Assembly (NCBI RefSeq): GCF_005281615.1
Contig: NZ_SZZM01000003.1
Location: forward strand, 1-64,000
Origin: Rhodoligotrophos defluvii
Lineage (GTDB): Bacteria; Pseudomonadota; Alphaproteobacteria; Rhizobiales; Im1
DNA length: 64,000 nt
Reading direction: 5' to 3'
Made by a program: the position numbers and the translations under genes. A model generated the notes under the pieces. That model was not told where the DNA came from. It ran no database searches and saw only the letters and a list, made by a program, of their open reading frames with translations. Of the stretch, positions 7,917 to 16,264 are shown one piece after another. Every line of letters begins with the position of its first letter. Position 1 is the first letter of the stretch.

Positions 7917-8782
7917 GCCTTCGCGTCCCGCAGGTCGCTGCGCGCATCGCGGATGATCGACCATGAGGATTGCAGGAACAGCCCGGCGATCACGACCGCA
8001 ACGACAAGATCGGGCCACGCCGTGCCGGTCCAGGCAACGAGCCCCGCCGCAACGACCACAGCCGCGTTGCCGATCGCATCATTGCGCGAGAACAGCCAGA
8101 CCGCCCGCACGTTGGAATCGCCTGTCCGGTGTGGGATGAGGACGAGCGCCGCCGCCACATTGACGGTAAGTGCAATGATACCGAGCAGTCCCATCAACTC
8201 TGCTTCGGGCTGGTGTTCCACCAGCACGCGATAAACCGTGGTACCCAGGACGCCCAAGCCGAGCCCGCCAAGGAACAGGCCCTGAATGAGCGCCGAGCGG
8301 GCACGCCAGACTAGACTCCAGCCAATGGCAAGAATGCCGAGAAAGGTGATCAGGCCATCCCCGAGAAAATCGAGCGCGTCGGCTTTTAGCGCCTGCGACC
8401 CCGCAATGAAGCCGCCGCCCATCTCGATAACGCCGTAGCCCACATTGAGCAGGATGACGATCCAAAGCGCCCGCCGGTAGGCCGGAGTGATGTGGCTCAG
8501 ATGTTTCGGCAGGTCGCCGTCATCGCCTCGGGCGTCCGCCGCAGCCAGGTCAAGTCGGTCGATCTGGTAGCCCATGCCCGACACCGCGCGTTCGACCTCC
8601 GGCAGCCGCGCGGCGGGATTGTCTACACGCAGCGTCATGATCTGGGTGGCGGTCGAAACCTTCACATTCTCCACGCCGACCGCGCGCACCGCCCTTTCGA
8701 TCTTGGCGGCGCAGGACGCACAATCCATACCGGTGATGCGATATCGTGCTGTTCGATCTTCCATCGAAGCGGTTACGCTCAT
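7913..8782 (-). CDS. HMA domain-CDF cation efflux transporter fusion
   Basis: A 289-residue protein. The N-terminal 75 residues form a heavy-metal-associated domain with GMDCASC (vicinal Cys motif); the remainder is a cation diffusion facilitator with six membrane segments. Metal-site aspartates lie in LKADALDFLGDGL and SRNDAIGNAAVV. It should export a soft or borderline divalent cation (Zn, Cd, Co or Pb; not decided by sequence). The start MSVTASMEDR is preferred to an upstream in-frame ATG. The gene is transcribed divergently from an ArsR/SmtB repressor across a 47-nt operator region. Confidence 0.9.
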   Translation of the reverse strand: MSVTASMEDRTARYRITGMDCASCAAKIERAVRAVGVENVKVSTATQIMTLRVDNPAARLPEVERAVSGMGYQIDRLDLAAADARGDDGDLPKHLSHITPAYRRALWIVILLNVGYGVIEMGGGFIAGSQALKADALDFLGDGLITFLGILAIGWSLVWRARSALIQGLFLGGLGLGVLGTTVYRVLVEHQPEAELMGLLGIIALTVNVAAALVLIPHRTGDSNVRAVWLFSRNDAIGNAAVVVAAGLVAWTGTAWPDLVVAVVIAGLFLQSSWSIIRDARSDLRDAKA

Positions 8783-8830
8783 GACGATCTTCCATAGGTC
8801 AGACAGATAACGTATCATTACTTACTGATA
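8783..8830. promoter_or_regulatory. Divergent operator between CDF transporter and ArsR/SmtB gene
   Basis: The 47-nt intergenic region is AT-rich compared with its surroundings and contains the dyad TATCA (8813-8817) N8 TGATA (8826-8830). Position and symmetry fit binding by the adjacent SmtB-type repressor to control both directions. The right half-site overlaps the repressor start codon. Confidence 0.5.
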
Positions 8831-9192
8831 TGTCGAGCAAAACCGAACTCATACAGCGGGTGGACCCCCGTAGCGTCGAACTACGGGCAAAGCTGTTCCG
8901 GGGGCTGGGCGACCTCTCGCGGCTATCGATCCTGGACGCGCTGCGTGCGGGACCACTGTCGGTCGGGGAGATTGTCGCGATGACCGGCCTGTCGCAGTCG
9001 AACGCCTCAAACCATCTCCGTTGCCTGAGCGAATGCGGTCTTGTCGCAGGCGAGCAGCGCGGGCGCTTTGTCCATTACAGCCTGAGCGATTCCCGGCTGG
9101 AAGCATTGCTAAGCCTCGCGGATGAGCTGCTGACCGGAACGGCGCAGGGCGTTGACCCATGCCGGAATTACAAAGACGAACCACCGACCTGA
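8830..9192 (+). CDS. ArsR/SmtB family metalloregulator (CmtR/CadC-like)
   Basis: A 120-residue winged-helix protein: RAKLFRGLGDLSRLSILDAL, then VGEIVAMTGLSQSNASNHLRCLSECGLVAGEQRGRFVHYSLSD. Cysteines in the recognition-helix region (HLRCLSECGL) and near the C-terminus (VDPC) resemble the CmtR-type Cd/Pb site, in contrast to the As site of the arsR gene above. It probably represses the divergent CDF-lspA pair until metal binds. The start codon lies at the edge of the operator, so a leaderless or very short leader transcript is likely. Confidence 0.87.
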   Translation: MSSKTELIQRVDPRSVELRAKLFRGLGDLSRLSILDALRAGPLSVGEIVAMTGLSQSNASNHLRCLSECGLVAGEQRGRFVHYSLSDSRLEALLSLADELLTGTAQGVDPCRNYKDEPPT

Positions 9193-9292
9193 GCCCTCGA
9201 AAAAGGTTCCTCTTTGAGAGGCGTTGCGGTGGAGACGGATGCGAGAAGAGTGCATCCGGGCGTGCCGGATCGACAGCACGGACGCGCAGGAA

Positions 9293-9352
9293 AAGGGCGA
9301 TCCCGCGCGAGCGGGACCGCCTAGGGTCGCGGCCGCCGGCCGATGTCAGGTG
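9293..9352. repeat. Direct repeat, right copy, with terminator hairpin
   Basis: This is the intact version of the repeat at 7026-7081. It includes a hairpin TCCCGC-gcga-GCGGGA (9301-9316) that would terminate the DUF2493 transcript on the minus strand, and runs to the DUF2493 stop codon. The left copy shows substitutions that weaken the stem. Confidence 0.6.
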
Positions 9353-10293
9353 TCGGCACTGTAGCGCCGCACCGGAATGCGCCGTGCCTTGGCCTTGTCG
9401 ACGAGGTTCTCGGTGATGCCCGAGCCCGGGAAGGCGACGACGCCGATCGGCATCGCCTCCAGCATCGCGTCGTTACGCTTGAAGGGGGCGGCCTTCTGAT
9501 GGCGAGCCCAGTCGGGCTTGAAGACGACCTGCGGCACACCGCGGTTGTCGGCCCATTTGGCGGCGATCAGCTCGGCGCCGCGCGGGGCGCCGCCGTGCAG
9601 CAGAACCATGGCGGGATGCTTGGCCTTGACCTTGTCGAGGGCGGCCCAGATGCGGTGATGGTCCTGATAGTCGACGCCGCCGGTGACGAGGATGCGAGGA
9701 CCCTCGGGCAGGAAGATCTCGGTCTCGGCCCGGCGCTTGGCGTTGATGAAGTCGCGGCTGTCGATGACGGCGGCGGTCAGGGCGCGGTGATTGACCTTGG
9801 AGCCGGACATCGGCTTCCAGGCCGAGCCGGTGCGCCTCTCGAACAGCTCGGCCGCATGGTCGCGCAGGAACTCGAAGGTATTGCGCCGCTCGATGAGCGT
9901 CAGGCCCTGGGCGATCAGCCGCTCGAGCTCGACCGACCTGACCTCGGAGCCGTCCTGCTCGCGCTGGGACCGGCGCTGGGCGTCCTCGTTGTCGTCGAGG
10001 TCGCGCTGGACCCGATCGATCTTGCGATGGAAGAGATTGACGACGGACCAGAGCAGGTCGGCGAGATCGTCCTCGAGCCGGGTCTCACCGAGCATTTGGG
10101 CGAGGATGTCGAACATGTCGTTGAGCGCTCCCTCGCAGGCATCGGCGTCCGGCAACGGCCGGTGATCGGGCTCGTCCTGGTGCGGCCGGTGGCCGTAGAG
10201 TGCCAGTTCGTCGAGCAGATAGGCGGTGGGCGACTGCGCCGGGCCGGCGAGGCCGTTGCGGGTCGCGAGGGGGTTGGTGCCGTTGATCGCCAT
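9346..10293 (-). CDS. DUF2493 (SLOG-related) protein
   Basis: A 315-residue protein. The first 200 residues are helical and charged, with no domain I recognise. The C-terminal 120 residues contain ILVTGGVDYQDHHRIWAALD, LLHGGAPRGAELIAAKWA and VVAFPGSGITENLVDKAKARRIPV, the nucleotide-binding Rossmann-like pattern of DUF2493/YspA, a SLOG superfamily member. SLOG domains bind or process nucleotides and are frequent in mobile-element and defence genes; the ligand is unknown. GGAG precedes the start. The leader resembles that of the DUF736 gene. Confidence 0.88.
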   Translation of the reverse strand: MAINGTNPLATRNGLAGPAQSPTAYLLDELALYGHRPHQDEPDHRPLPDADACEGALNDMFDILAQMLGETRLEDDLADLLWSVVNLFHRKIDRVQRDLDDNEDAQRRSQREQDGSEVRSVELERLIAQGLTLIERRNTFEFLRDHAAELFERRTGSAWKPMSGSKVNHRALTAAVIDSRDFINAKRRAETEIFLPEGPRILVTGGVDYQDHHRIWAALDKVKAKHPAMVLLHGGAPRGAELIAAKWADNRGVPQVVFKPDWARHQKAAPFKRNDAMLEAMPIGVVAFPGSGITENLVDKAKARRIPVRRYSADT

Positions 10294-10490
10294 GAGTGGT
10301 CTCCTTGTAAGGGAAGGCCGCGCCCATCGCGGCCTTGCTGGCGATCGGGGGGACCGGAGGCGCGCGGCGGCCGCACCCGGAGGGCCGGAGCGCACGCGGA
10401 GGATGGCGGGGACCGGCTTTTTTGATCCGCGAGGAATGGCCGCGCTCGGCGCGACCAGGGGAAAAAAGCCGGTCCCCGCCATTGCGGTCC
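10294..10490 (-). promoter_or_regulatory. Structured leader of DUF2493 gene with 19-bp perfect inverted repeat
   Basis: GGCGGGGACCGGCTTTTTT (10405-10423) is an exact inverse of 10462-10480. The 38-nt loop holds an imperfect secondary dyad (TGGCCGCGC against GCGCGACCA). Nearer the gene is a hairpin GGCCGCG-cccat-CGCGGCC identical to that of the DUF736 leader. A block near 10370-10405 is also shared with the DUF736 leader. The long stem would be very stable in RNA or could extrude as a cruciform in DNA. Confidence 0.65.
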
Positions 10491-10671
10491 CGGCGCGAGG
10501 GCGGCCGTTCGCCGCCCGACCTCCGGTAGATCGCCTGCCGAGCAAGGCCGGCGCGGGCCCGTTCCCGGAGCGCCGGGGAGACGGCCGGCGATGCCAGCAG
10601 CGCCGCCTCCCTTACCGCACCCCTTTCCGGCGCGGCCAGGGCAGCAGGCCGAGGGACGCTCGCGCGGACGA
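10491..10671. other. Spacer downstream of the Toprim gene
   Basis: This 181-nt stretch between the DUF2493 leader and the Toprim stop shows no gene and no clear terminator; GC-rich frames across it are not protein-like. Confidence 0.3.
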
Positions 10672-11694
10672 TCAGCCGGTCGGCCGTAGCAAGACGTCGG
10701 CGATCTGGTCGCGCGCGTGCCGGCGCAGGTGCGCAGGACCGAGACGACGCAGATCGTCGTTGAAGTCGTCGAGGCACGGCACGAGGTCGCGGACGGCGAC
10801 GCCCTGGGCCTCCGCCCGGTCGCGGAGACGGGCCGCGGCGCGGACGCCGGCGTCGCCGTTGTCGCGGGCGATGACGAGCTGGGCGAGACCGGCCGGCAAG
10901 AGCAGCGCCGCCAGATGGTTGGCGGTAAGCGCCGAGATCATGGGTAGCTCGGGCAGGACGGATTTGAGCGAGAGCACCGTTTCGATGCCCTCGCCCGCCA
11001 GAAGGCGGTCGGTGGCGCGGCCGAAGCGGATGCCATGACCGAGCAGGACGCCCAGGACCTTGCGCGGCGCGTCGAGGTCGGCGACAGACAGGCGCTCGAC
11101 ATCGAGCCAGGTCCGGTTGACGCCGACGATGCGGCCATCGAGGTCAGTGATGGCGGCAAGCATGGCGGGAATCCGGCGGAGCGGCGCCCGGTCGTGGGCG
11201 CGATAGTAGACGGACGGGTGGAAGCGCAGCGCCGGAAAGCCGACCGCGGTGATGCCGCGCGCGCGGAGATAGGCCTCGGCGGGCGTGTCGGGGATCGGCC
11301 GGCCGGCGCAGAACAGGCGCCGCGCGGCCTCGGGCGTGGACCCGCGCTCATAGGACCGCGGGCGCCGGGGTTCCGGGGTCGAGCGCGGCAGGGCGAGAAA
11401 GCTGCGGGCTTCACCCATGGCCTCGCCTGCGGCGCCGGACGCGCAGCGCAAACGGATGAGGTCCAGGAGATCGCCATGCTCGCCGGTCGCGGCGTCGGTC
11501 CACTTGCCGGCGGCGCCCGGACCCGCGAGCGGGCCGTCGAGACGGACATAGAGGCTGCGTCCCTTCCTGTTCTGGACGTCGCCGACGAGCCAGTAGCGCC
11601 CGGCGCGGCGCCCGTTGGGGAGATATCGGCGGCAGACGTCTTCGGCGTGCGCCGCGAGATGCCGTGCGAGGACAGCGGCGGGATGCTCGGTCAT
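10672..11694 (-). CDS. Toprim-domain primase-like protein
   Basis: A 340-residue protein. The N-terminal part (about 1-120: YLPNGRRAGRYWLVGD, KGRSLYVRL, GKWTDAATGEHGDLLDLI) resembles a DNA-primase-type Zn-less DUF7146 region; the C-terminal half is a Toprim domain with Glu in LLAGEGIETVLSL (near 240) and an Asp in VIARDNGDAGVRAA (DxD-like) for Mg2+. Such proteins are probably primases or topoisomerase-like nucleases used for replication of the element's strand. It sits 15 nt downstream of the giant methyltransferase-helicase gene and is probably co-transcribed with it. Confidence 0.88.
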   Translation of the reverse strand: MTEHPAAVLARHLAAHAEDVCRRYLPNGRRAGRYWLVGDVQNRKGRSLYVRLDGPLAGPGAAGKWTDAATGEHGDLLDLIRLRCASGAAGEAMGEARSFLALPRSTPEPRRPRSYERGSTPEAARRLFCAGRPIPDTPAEAYLRARGITAVGFPALRFHPSVYYRAHDRAPLRRIPAMLAAITDLDGRIVGVNRTWLDVERLSVADLDAPRKVLGVLLGHGIRFGRATDRLLAGEGIETVLSLKSVLPELPMISALTANHLAALLLPAGLAQLVIARDNGDAGVRAAARLRDRAEAQGVAVRDLVPCLDDFNDDLRRLGPAHLRRHARDQIADVLLRPTG

Positions 11695-11709
11695 GGCGCC
11701 CTCCCACGC

Positions 11710-14700
11710 TCAAATCCGCGCCTGCGCGGTGCCCTGAAGAAACGGGTGGCGGTCGAGGAGCCGGCCGAGAATGGCAACGCCCGCATCCGTCGTGGGAATG
11801 AAGAGGCGCAGCCGCCAGGTGATGATCTCGCTCATCAGGCCGAGCGCCTTGAGCTGATCGACGGCGCCCGCCGGGAAGCCCGCGACCTCGAAGCGCTCGG
11901 CGTCCATGATGCGGGCGCGGCGCAGGCTCAGGCCGCCGGCAAGGGCGACGCTGGCGCCGCGCTCCATGACCGCGGCCCAGACGTCCTCCGCCGAGAGCGC
12001 GTGGTCGGCGTCGACACCGAGCGCGGCATAGACGGCGCCCAAGGCCTCGGGAGTCACAAGGCGGCCGATGACCCGCTCGCCGTCGTCGGTTTGCAGCCGG
12101 TAGACGCGCATGTTGTCGCCGGGCAGACGGTCCCAGATCGGCAGCAGGAGCCCGGTGATGACGTGGAACTCGGTCGTCGAGAACGGAGGAGTCTCGTCGA
12201 CCTCCTTCTGCCAGAGGGTTCCGAAGCCGGTGTTCTGCGAGGCCTCCCAGCGTGAGGCTGCGTAGTCGCGAACGCTCATGGTCTCGCGGCTCATGGGCCG
12301 GACCAGGCGCACGCGCTCTTCGACGCTGCCGTCATCGTACATGCGGCTGGGCGCGGGGATGCGCACGGCGGCGCGGTCGGAGACGGGGTTGACGATCAGC
12401 TCGCCATGGTGCCGCAGTGCGACCTTGTGGGCCGCATCCAAGCCGAGCGGCCGGTTGCGGTCCTTGCGCCGGACCCGGTAGCTCCGCGTCTCAGCGCCGG
12501 TGGCGGCATGGGTAAAGACGGTGCGCCGCTCGGTGATCGCGAAACTCTCGGCGATCAGCGTCTCGACGCCGACATCGTAGGTGCCCGACGCGATGGCGCC
12601 CTCGATCTGGGACTCGAGCCGCGCCTCGAACGCCTCGAAGAGCGCGTTCTGCAGTTCGATGCGCAGCGCCAGCATGCGGTTGAGGAAGCGGGTGATCGGC
12701 GGCAGGTCCTCCTTGAGGCTGCCGTCCTGGTCGGTCAGCTCGAGCCCGGTGTGCTCGGCGAAGGCGGATAGCGAGCAGCAGGCGATGCGCCCGGCGTGGA
12801 GTGCCTGGTAGAACTGCCGCAGCGCCGCCTTGGCATAGGGGCTCTCGAGATTGTCGTCGGCCCGGAACAGGCCCTGGCCGCCGGTCTGGCGCTGGCCGCG
12901 GGTGATGGCGCCGAGCGTGTCGAGCCGGCGGGCGATGGTCGAGAGGAACCGCTTCTCGCCCTTGACGTCGGTGGCGACCGGCCGGAACACCGGCGGCTGG
13001 GCCTGGTTGGTGCGGTTGGAGCGCCCGAGCCCCTGGATTGCGGTGTCCGCCTTCCAGCCGGGCTCCAGCAGGTAGTGGATGCGCAGGCGCCGGTTCCTGG
13101 CCCCGAGATCGGCGTGGTAGCTGCGCCCGGTGCCCCCGGCATCGGAGAAGACGAGGATGCGCTTCTCGTCGTCCATGAAGGCCTGCGTCTCGCCGAGATT
13201 GGCCGAGGCTGGCCGGCTCTCGACGCAGAGCCGGTCGCCGCCGGCGCCGGCCTTGCGCACGACGCGCTTCGATCGCCCGGTAACTTCGGCCACCTGCTCT
13301 GTCCCGAAGTGCCAGACGATCTGGTCGAGCGCCGCCTGGACCGGCGGCAGCGCGGCCAGATGCTCGATCAGGCGGTCGCGCCGCTCGACCGCTTCGCGCG
13401 AGACGACCGGGTTGCCGTCGGCGTCGTAGACCGGCCGCGACATGAGGTTGCCGTCCGCGTCGGAGAAGACCTCGAAGAGCTGCGTCGGGAAGGAGTGGGC
13501 GAGATAGTCGAGGACGTACTCGCGCGGCGTGATGTCGACCGCGATGTCCGACCATTCGGCGGCCGGGATTTCGGCGAGCCGCCGGTCGAGCAGCGCCTCG
13601 CCGGTCGAGACCACCTGCACCACGACGGCGTGACCGGCCTCGAGGTCGCGCTCGATCGCCTTGATCAAGGTCGGGCACTTCATGGCGGTCAGGAGATGGT
13701 TGAAGAAGCGCTGCTTGTTGGACTCGAAGGCCGAGCGCGCGGCGCCCTTGGCGTTGCGGTTCAAGGTGCCTTCGGGACCCGTGATGTTGACGGCTTCGAG
13801 CGCCGCCTCGATGTTCTGGTGGATGATCTTGAAGGCGTCGGCATAGGCGTCATAGATGGAGACCTGCTCCGGCGTCAGGTCGTGCTCGACGATCTCGTAG
13901 ACGACACCCTCGTAGGAGAGCGCGCGGGAGGCGTAGAGGCCGAGCGCCTTGAGGTCGCGCGAGATCACCTCCATCGCGGCGATGCCGCCCGCCTCCATGG
14001 CGGCGATGAACTCGACCCGCGAAGCGAAGGGGAAGTCGCCCGTGCCCCAGAGACCGAGCCGGGCGGCATAGGCGAGGTTGTTGACCGTGGTGGCGCCGGT
14101 CGCGGAGACGTAGACGACACGGGCATTGGCGAGGGCGTTCTGCAAACGCAGGCCCGCCCGGCCCTGCTGCGAGGGCGCCTTCTCGCCGCGGGCGCTCTTG
14201 TCACCGCCGGCGTTGGCCATGGCGTGCGCCTCGTCGAAGACGATGACGCCGTCGAAGTCACGCCCCAGCCAGTCGACGATCTGCTTGACCCGCGAACATT
14301 TGCCCTGGCGCTCCTGGGTCCGCAGGGTCGCGTAGGTGGTGAAGAGGATGGCGTCGCCGAGCTGGATGGCGGCGCCCTGCCGGTACTGCGCGAGCGCGAT
14401 GATGTCGCTCTTGGCGCCGCCGAGCGCGGTCCAGTCGCGCACCGCGTCCTCGATCAGCTTGTCTGACTTGGAGATCCAGAGCGCCCGGCGCCGGCCCTTG
14501 AGCCAGTTGTCGAGGATGATACCGGCGACCTGGCGGCCCTTGCCGGCGCCGGTGCCGTCGCCCAGGAACCAGCCGCGCCGGAAGCGCACGGCGCCCGCGG
14601 TTTCGAGGTCAACGGCGTTCACCGTGTCGAAGGTCTCGTCGACAGCATAATGGCCGGTGAGGAAGCCCGCATGGGCCTCGCCGGCATAGATCAGGCTCTC

Positions 14701-16104
14701 GAGCTGGGCGTCGGAGAGGACGCCGTCGGTGACGAGCCGTTCGGGGATGTGAGGCCGGTAGCGGGGCTTGGGCGGCGCCACCGAGGCCATGGCGGCGGAC
14801 TGGACGAGCCTGGTCGGATGCGGCCTGGCGCCGGCAATGACGACGGACTGCACCTCGTAGCCCTCGTAGAGCGCCTCGGTGATCGCCTTGTCGGCCGGCG
14901 TCCAGTCGCGGGTCGCATAATCGAGCTCGACCGCGGTCGCGGCATCGAGCCGGTGCGCCGGCCGGCGCAGCGGCGGCGTGCGCTCGGGCGCGGGCGATCC
15001 GTTAACCGGAACGGCGGAGCGCCGCGGCGTGACAACGGCCACGGCTTTGGTGCCATCGGCGCGGGCGACGGCGCCGGGCAGCGGCACGCGGTCGGGAACG
15101 TGATGCTCGACCAGCGCGAGGAGAGCCTCGACGGAGTCGGCCACGCCGTGGATTGCCGGAAGCGCACTCGGCGCGTCTGCTGGCCGCTTGTCGATCACGG
15201 TGAGCCGGGTCTCGGCCGTGGTGCCATGCCGGGCATAGACCTTGCCGGCGAGCCCGGCCGAGAAGACAATGCGGCCCCTCTCCTGCCACCGCTCGAACGT
15301 CTCGCGCCAGGTCGGATTATCGGGCGCGAAGCCGTTGCCGGTGATCGCGACCAGCCGGCCGCCGTCCGCGAGACGGGCGAGCGCCGCGCCGAGGTGCCTG
15401 GCGGTGGCGGCGCGGTAACGGCCCGCCACGGCGGGCGACGCCGAGAACGGCGGGTTCATGAGCACCACGCTCGGCCGCAGGCCGGGCGGCAGGTGATCAT
15501 GAATCTGCTCGGCGTTGTGGCGGGTGACCGGCGCCTCGCGGTAGAGACGGGCCAAAAGGCCGGCGCGGGTCTCGGCGGTCTCGTTGAGCGCCAGCGCGGC
15601 GCCCGCTATCTGCGCGAAGACGGCGAGTAGGCCGGTGCCGGCCGAAGGCTCCAGGACGAGGTCACCGGGACCGATCCCCGCCGCCCGGGCGGCGACGGCG
15701 CCGAGCGTGAGGGGCGTGGAGAACTGCTGGAGGTGCTGGGACTCTTCGGAACGCCGGGTCTGGCTGGGCACGCGCGCGGCAAGCCGCCCCAGCATAGCGA
15801 GCAGGTCGGCGGATGCCGCGGCCTGCGCGGCCATGGCCGGGCCGAACTTCTGGAGGAACAGGACCTGGGCGACCTCGACAGCCTCATAGGCGTCCTTCCA
15901 GACCCAGGCGCCTTCGGCATCGGAGGCGCCGAGCGCCTCCTCCATGGCGGTCCGCAGGAGCTGGGTGTCGAGGACGCGGCCCTTCTCGAGGAGGCGGGCG
16001 AGGATAGTCCCGGCATGGAAAAGCCCCGAGATCTTGTCCGGGGCCTGAGCGGAGAACAGGGGAAGCGCCGCCCCTTGGCGGGGCGCGGCAGCGGTCGTCG
16101 GCAT
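11710..16104 (-). CDS. Strawberry notch-like methyltransferase-helicase
   Basis: A 1464-residue fusion. About residues 130-320 form a class I DNA methyltransferase domain: LEPSAGTGLL (SAM loop) and LMNPPFSA (NPPF catalytic motif). About residues 460-1100 form an SF2-type helicase of the strawberry notch family, with Walker A GDGTGAGKGRQ, motif II FDEAHAMAN (DEAH), YVSATGAT and a late arginine-finger region GLGRSNRTNQAQ. The C-terminal 350 residues are family-specific. Members occur on plasmids and integrative elements of Alphaproteobacteria; the activity is unproven, but methylation and DNA remodelling to evade host defence or assist transfer are reasonable inferences. Confidence 0.9.
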   Translation of the reverse strand: MPTTAAAPRQGAALPLFSAQAPDKISGLFHAGTILARLLEKGRVLDTQLLRTAMEEALGASDAEGAWVWKDAYEAVEVAQVLFLQKFGPAMAAQAAASADLLAMLGRLAARVPSQTRRSEESQHLQQFSTPLTLGAVAARAAGIGPGDLVLEPSAGTGLLAVFAQIAGAALALNETAETRAGLLARLYREAPVTRHNAEQIHDHLPPGLRPSVVLMNPPFSASPAVAGRYRAATARHLGAALARLADGGRLVAITGNGFAPDNPTWRETFERWQERGRIVFSAGLAGKVYARHGTTAETRLTVIDKRPADAPSALPAIHGVADSVEALLALVEHHVPDRVPLPGAVARADGTKAVAVVTPRRSAVPVNGSPAPERTPPLRRPAHRLDAATAVELDYATRDWTPADKAITEALYEGYEVQSVVIAGARPHPTRLVQSAAMASVAPPKPRYRPHIPERLVTDGVLSDAQLESLIYAGEAHAGFLTGHYAVDETFDTVNAVDLETAGAVRFRRGWFLGDGTGAGKGRQVAGIILDNWLKGRRRALWISKSDKLIEDAVRDWTALGGAKSDIIALAQYRQGAAIQLGDAILFTTYATLRTQERQGKCSRVKQIVDWLGRDFDGVIVFDEAHAMANAGGDKSARGEKAPSQQGRAGLRLQNALANARVVYVSATGATTVNNLAYAARLGLWGTGDFPFASRVEFIAAMEAGGIAAMEVISRDLKALGLYASRALSYEGVVYEIVEHDLTPEQVSIYDAYADAFKIIHQNIEAALEAVNITGPEGTLNRNAKGAARSAFESNKQRFFNHLLTAMKCPTLIKAIERDLEAGHAVVVQVVSTGEALLDRRLAEIPAAEWSDIAVDITPREYVLDYLAHSFPTQLFEVFSDADGNLMSRPVYDADGNPVVSREAVERRDRLIEHLAALPPVQAALDQIVWHFGTEQVAEVTGRSKRVVRKAGAGGDRLCVESRPASANLGETQAFMDDEKRILVFSDAGGTGRSYHADLGARNRRLRIHYLLEPGWKADTAIQGLGRSNRTNQAQPPVFRPVATDVKGEKRFLSTIARRLDTLGAITRGQRQTGGQGLFRADDNLESPYAKAALRQFYQALHAGRIACCSLSAFAEHTGLELTDQDGSLKEDLPPITRFLNRMLALRIELQNALFEAFEARLESQIEGAIASGTYDVGVETLIAESFAITERRTVFTHAATGAETRSYRVRRKDRNRPLGLDAAHKVALRHHGELIVNPVSDRAAVRIPAPSRMYDDGSVEERVRLVRPMSRETMSVRDYAASRWEASQNTGFGTLWQKEVDETPPFSTTEFHVITGLLLPIWDRLPGDNMRVYRLQTDDGERVIGRLVTPEALGAVYAALGVDADHALSAEDVWAAVMERGASVALAGGLSLRRARIMDAERFEVAGFPAGAVDQLKALGLMSEIITWRLRLFIPTTDAGVAILGRLLDRHPFLQGTAQARI

Positions 16105-16204
16105 GGCGGATCTCCGAGAGCGAGGGACGGGCGCCCGGACGGGTCGTGCTCTCTCGTCCCGCCCGGGCTTCGCCCGTTCCCCGGTCTCCCTCTCGCTCTC
16201 GTCT
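16105..16204 (-). promoter_or_regulatory. Structured leader of the methyltransferase-helicase gene
   Basis: On the minus strand a segment rich in GAGAGCGAGAGGGA near 16185-16200 is partly complementary to TCCCTCGCTCTCGGAG next to the start codon (16109-16124). The latter includes the only ribosome-site-like GGAG, so folding would sequester it. The middle holds a second hairpin around GGGCGAAGCCC. The leader differs from the three GAGAGAGGCTY leaders but has a similar purine-rich character. Confidence 0.45.
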
Positions 16205-16256
16205 CGGAGCGGCCCCGGCCGGCGAGGCGCGAAGCGCCACCGGCCGGGCCGCTCCG
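16205..16256 (-). terminator. Long hairpin downstream of the 141-residue hypothetical gene
   Basis: CGGAGCGGCC and CGGCCGG pair with the mirrored right arm (one bulged C), enclosing an inner GGCGC-gaa-GCGCC hairpin. It begins 8 nt past the stop of the upstream minus-strand gene and so fits a terminator or processing barrier that separates it from the helicase gene. Confidence 0.55.
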
Positions 16257-16264
16257 AGGTGCCC

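Noticed and set aside
12796-14466. Long plus-strand frames inside the methyltransferase-helicase gene
   Set aside because: They result from third-position GC bias; the minus frame carries Walker A, DEAH and NPPF motifs.
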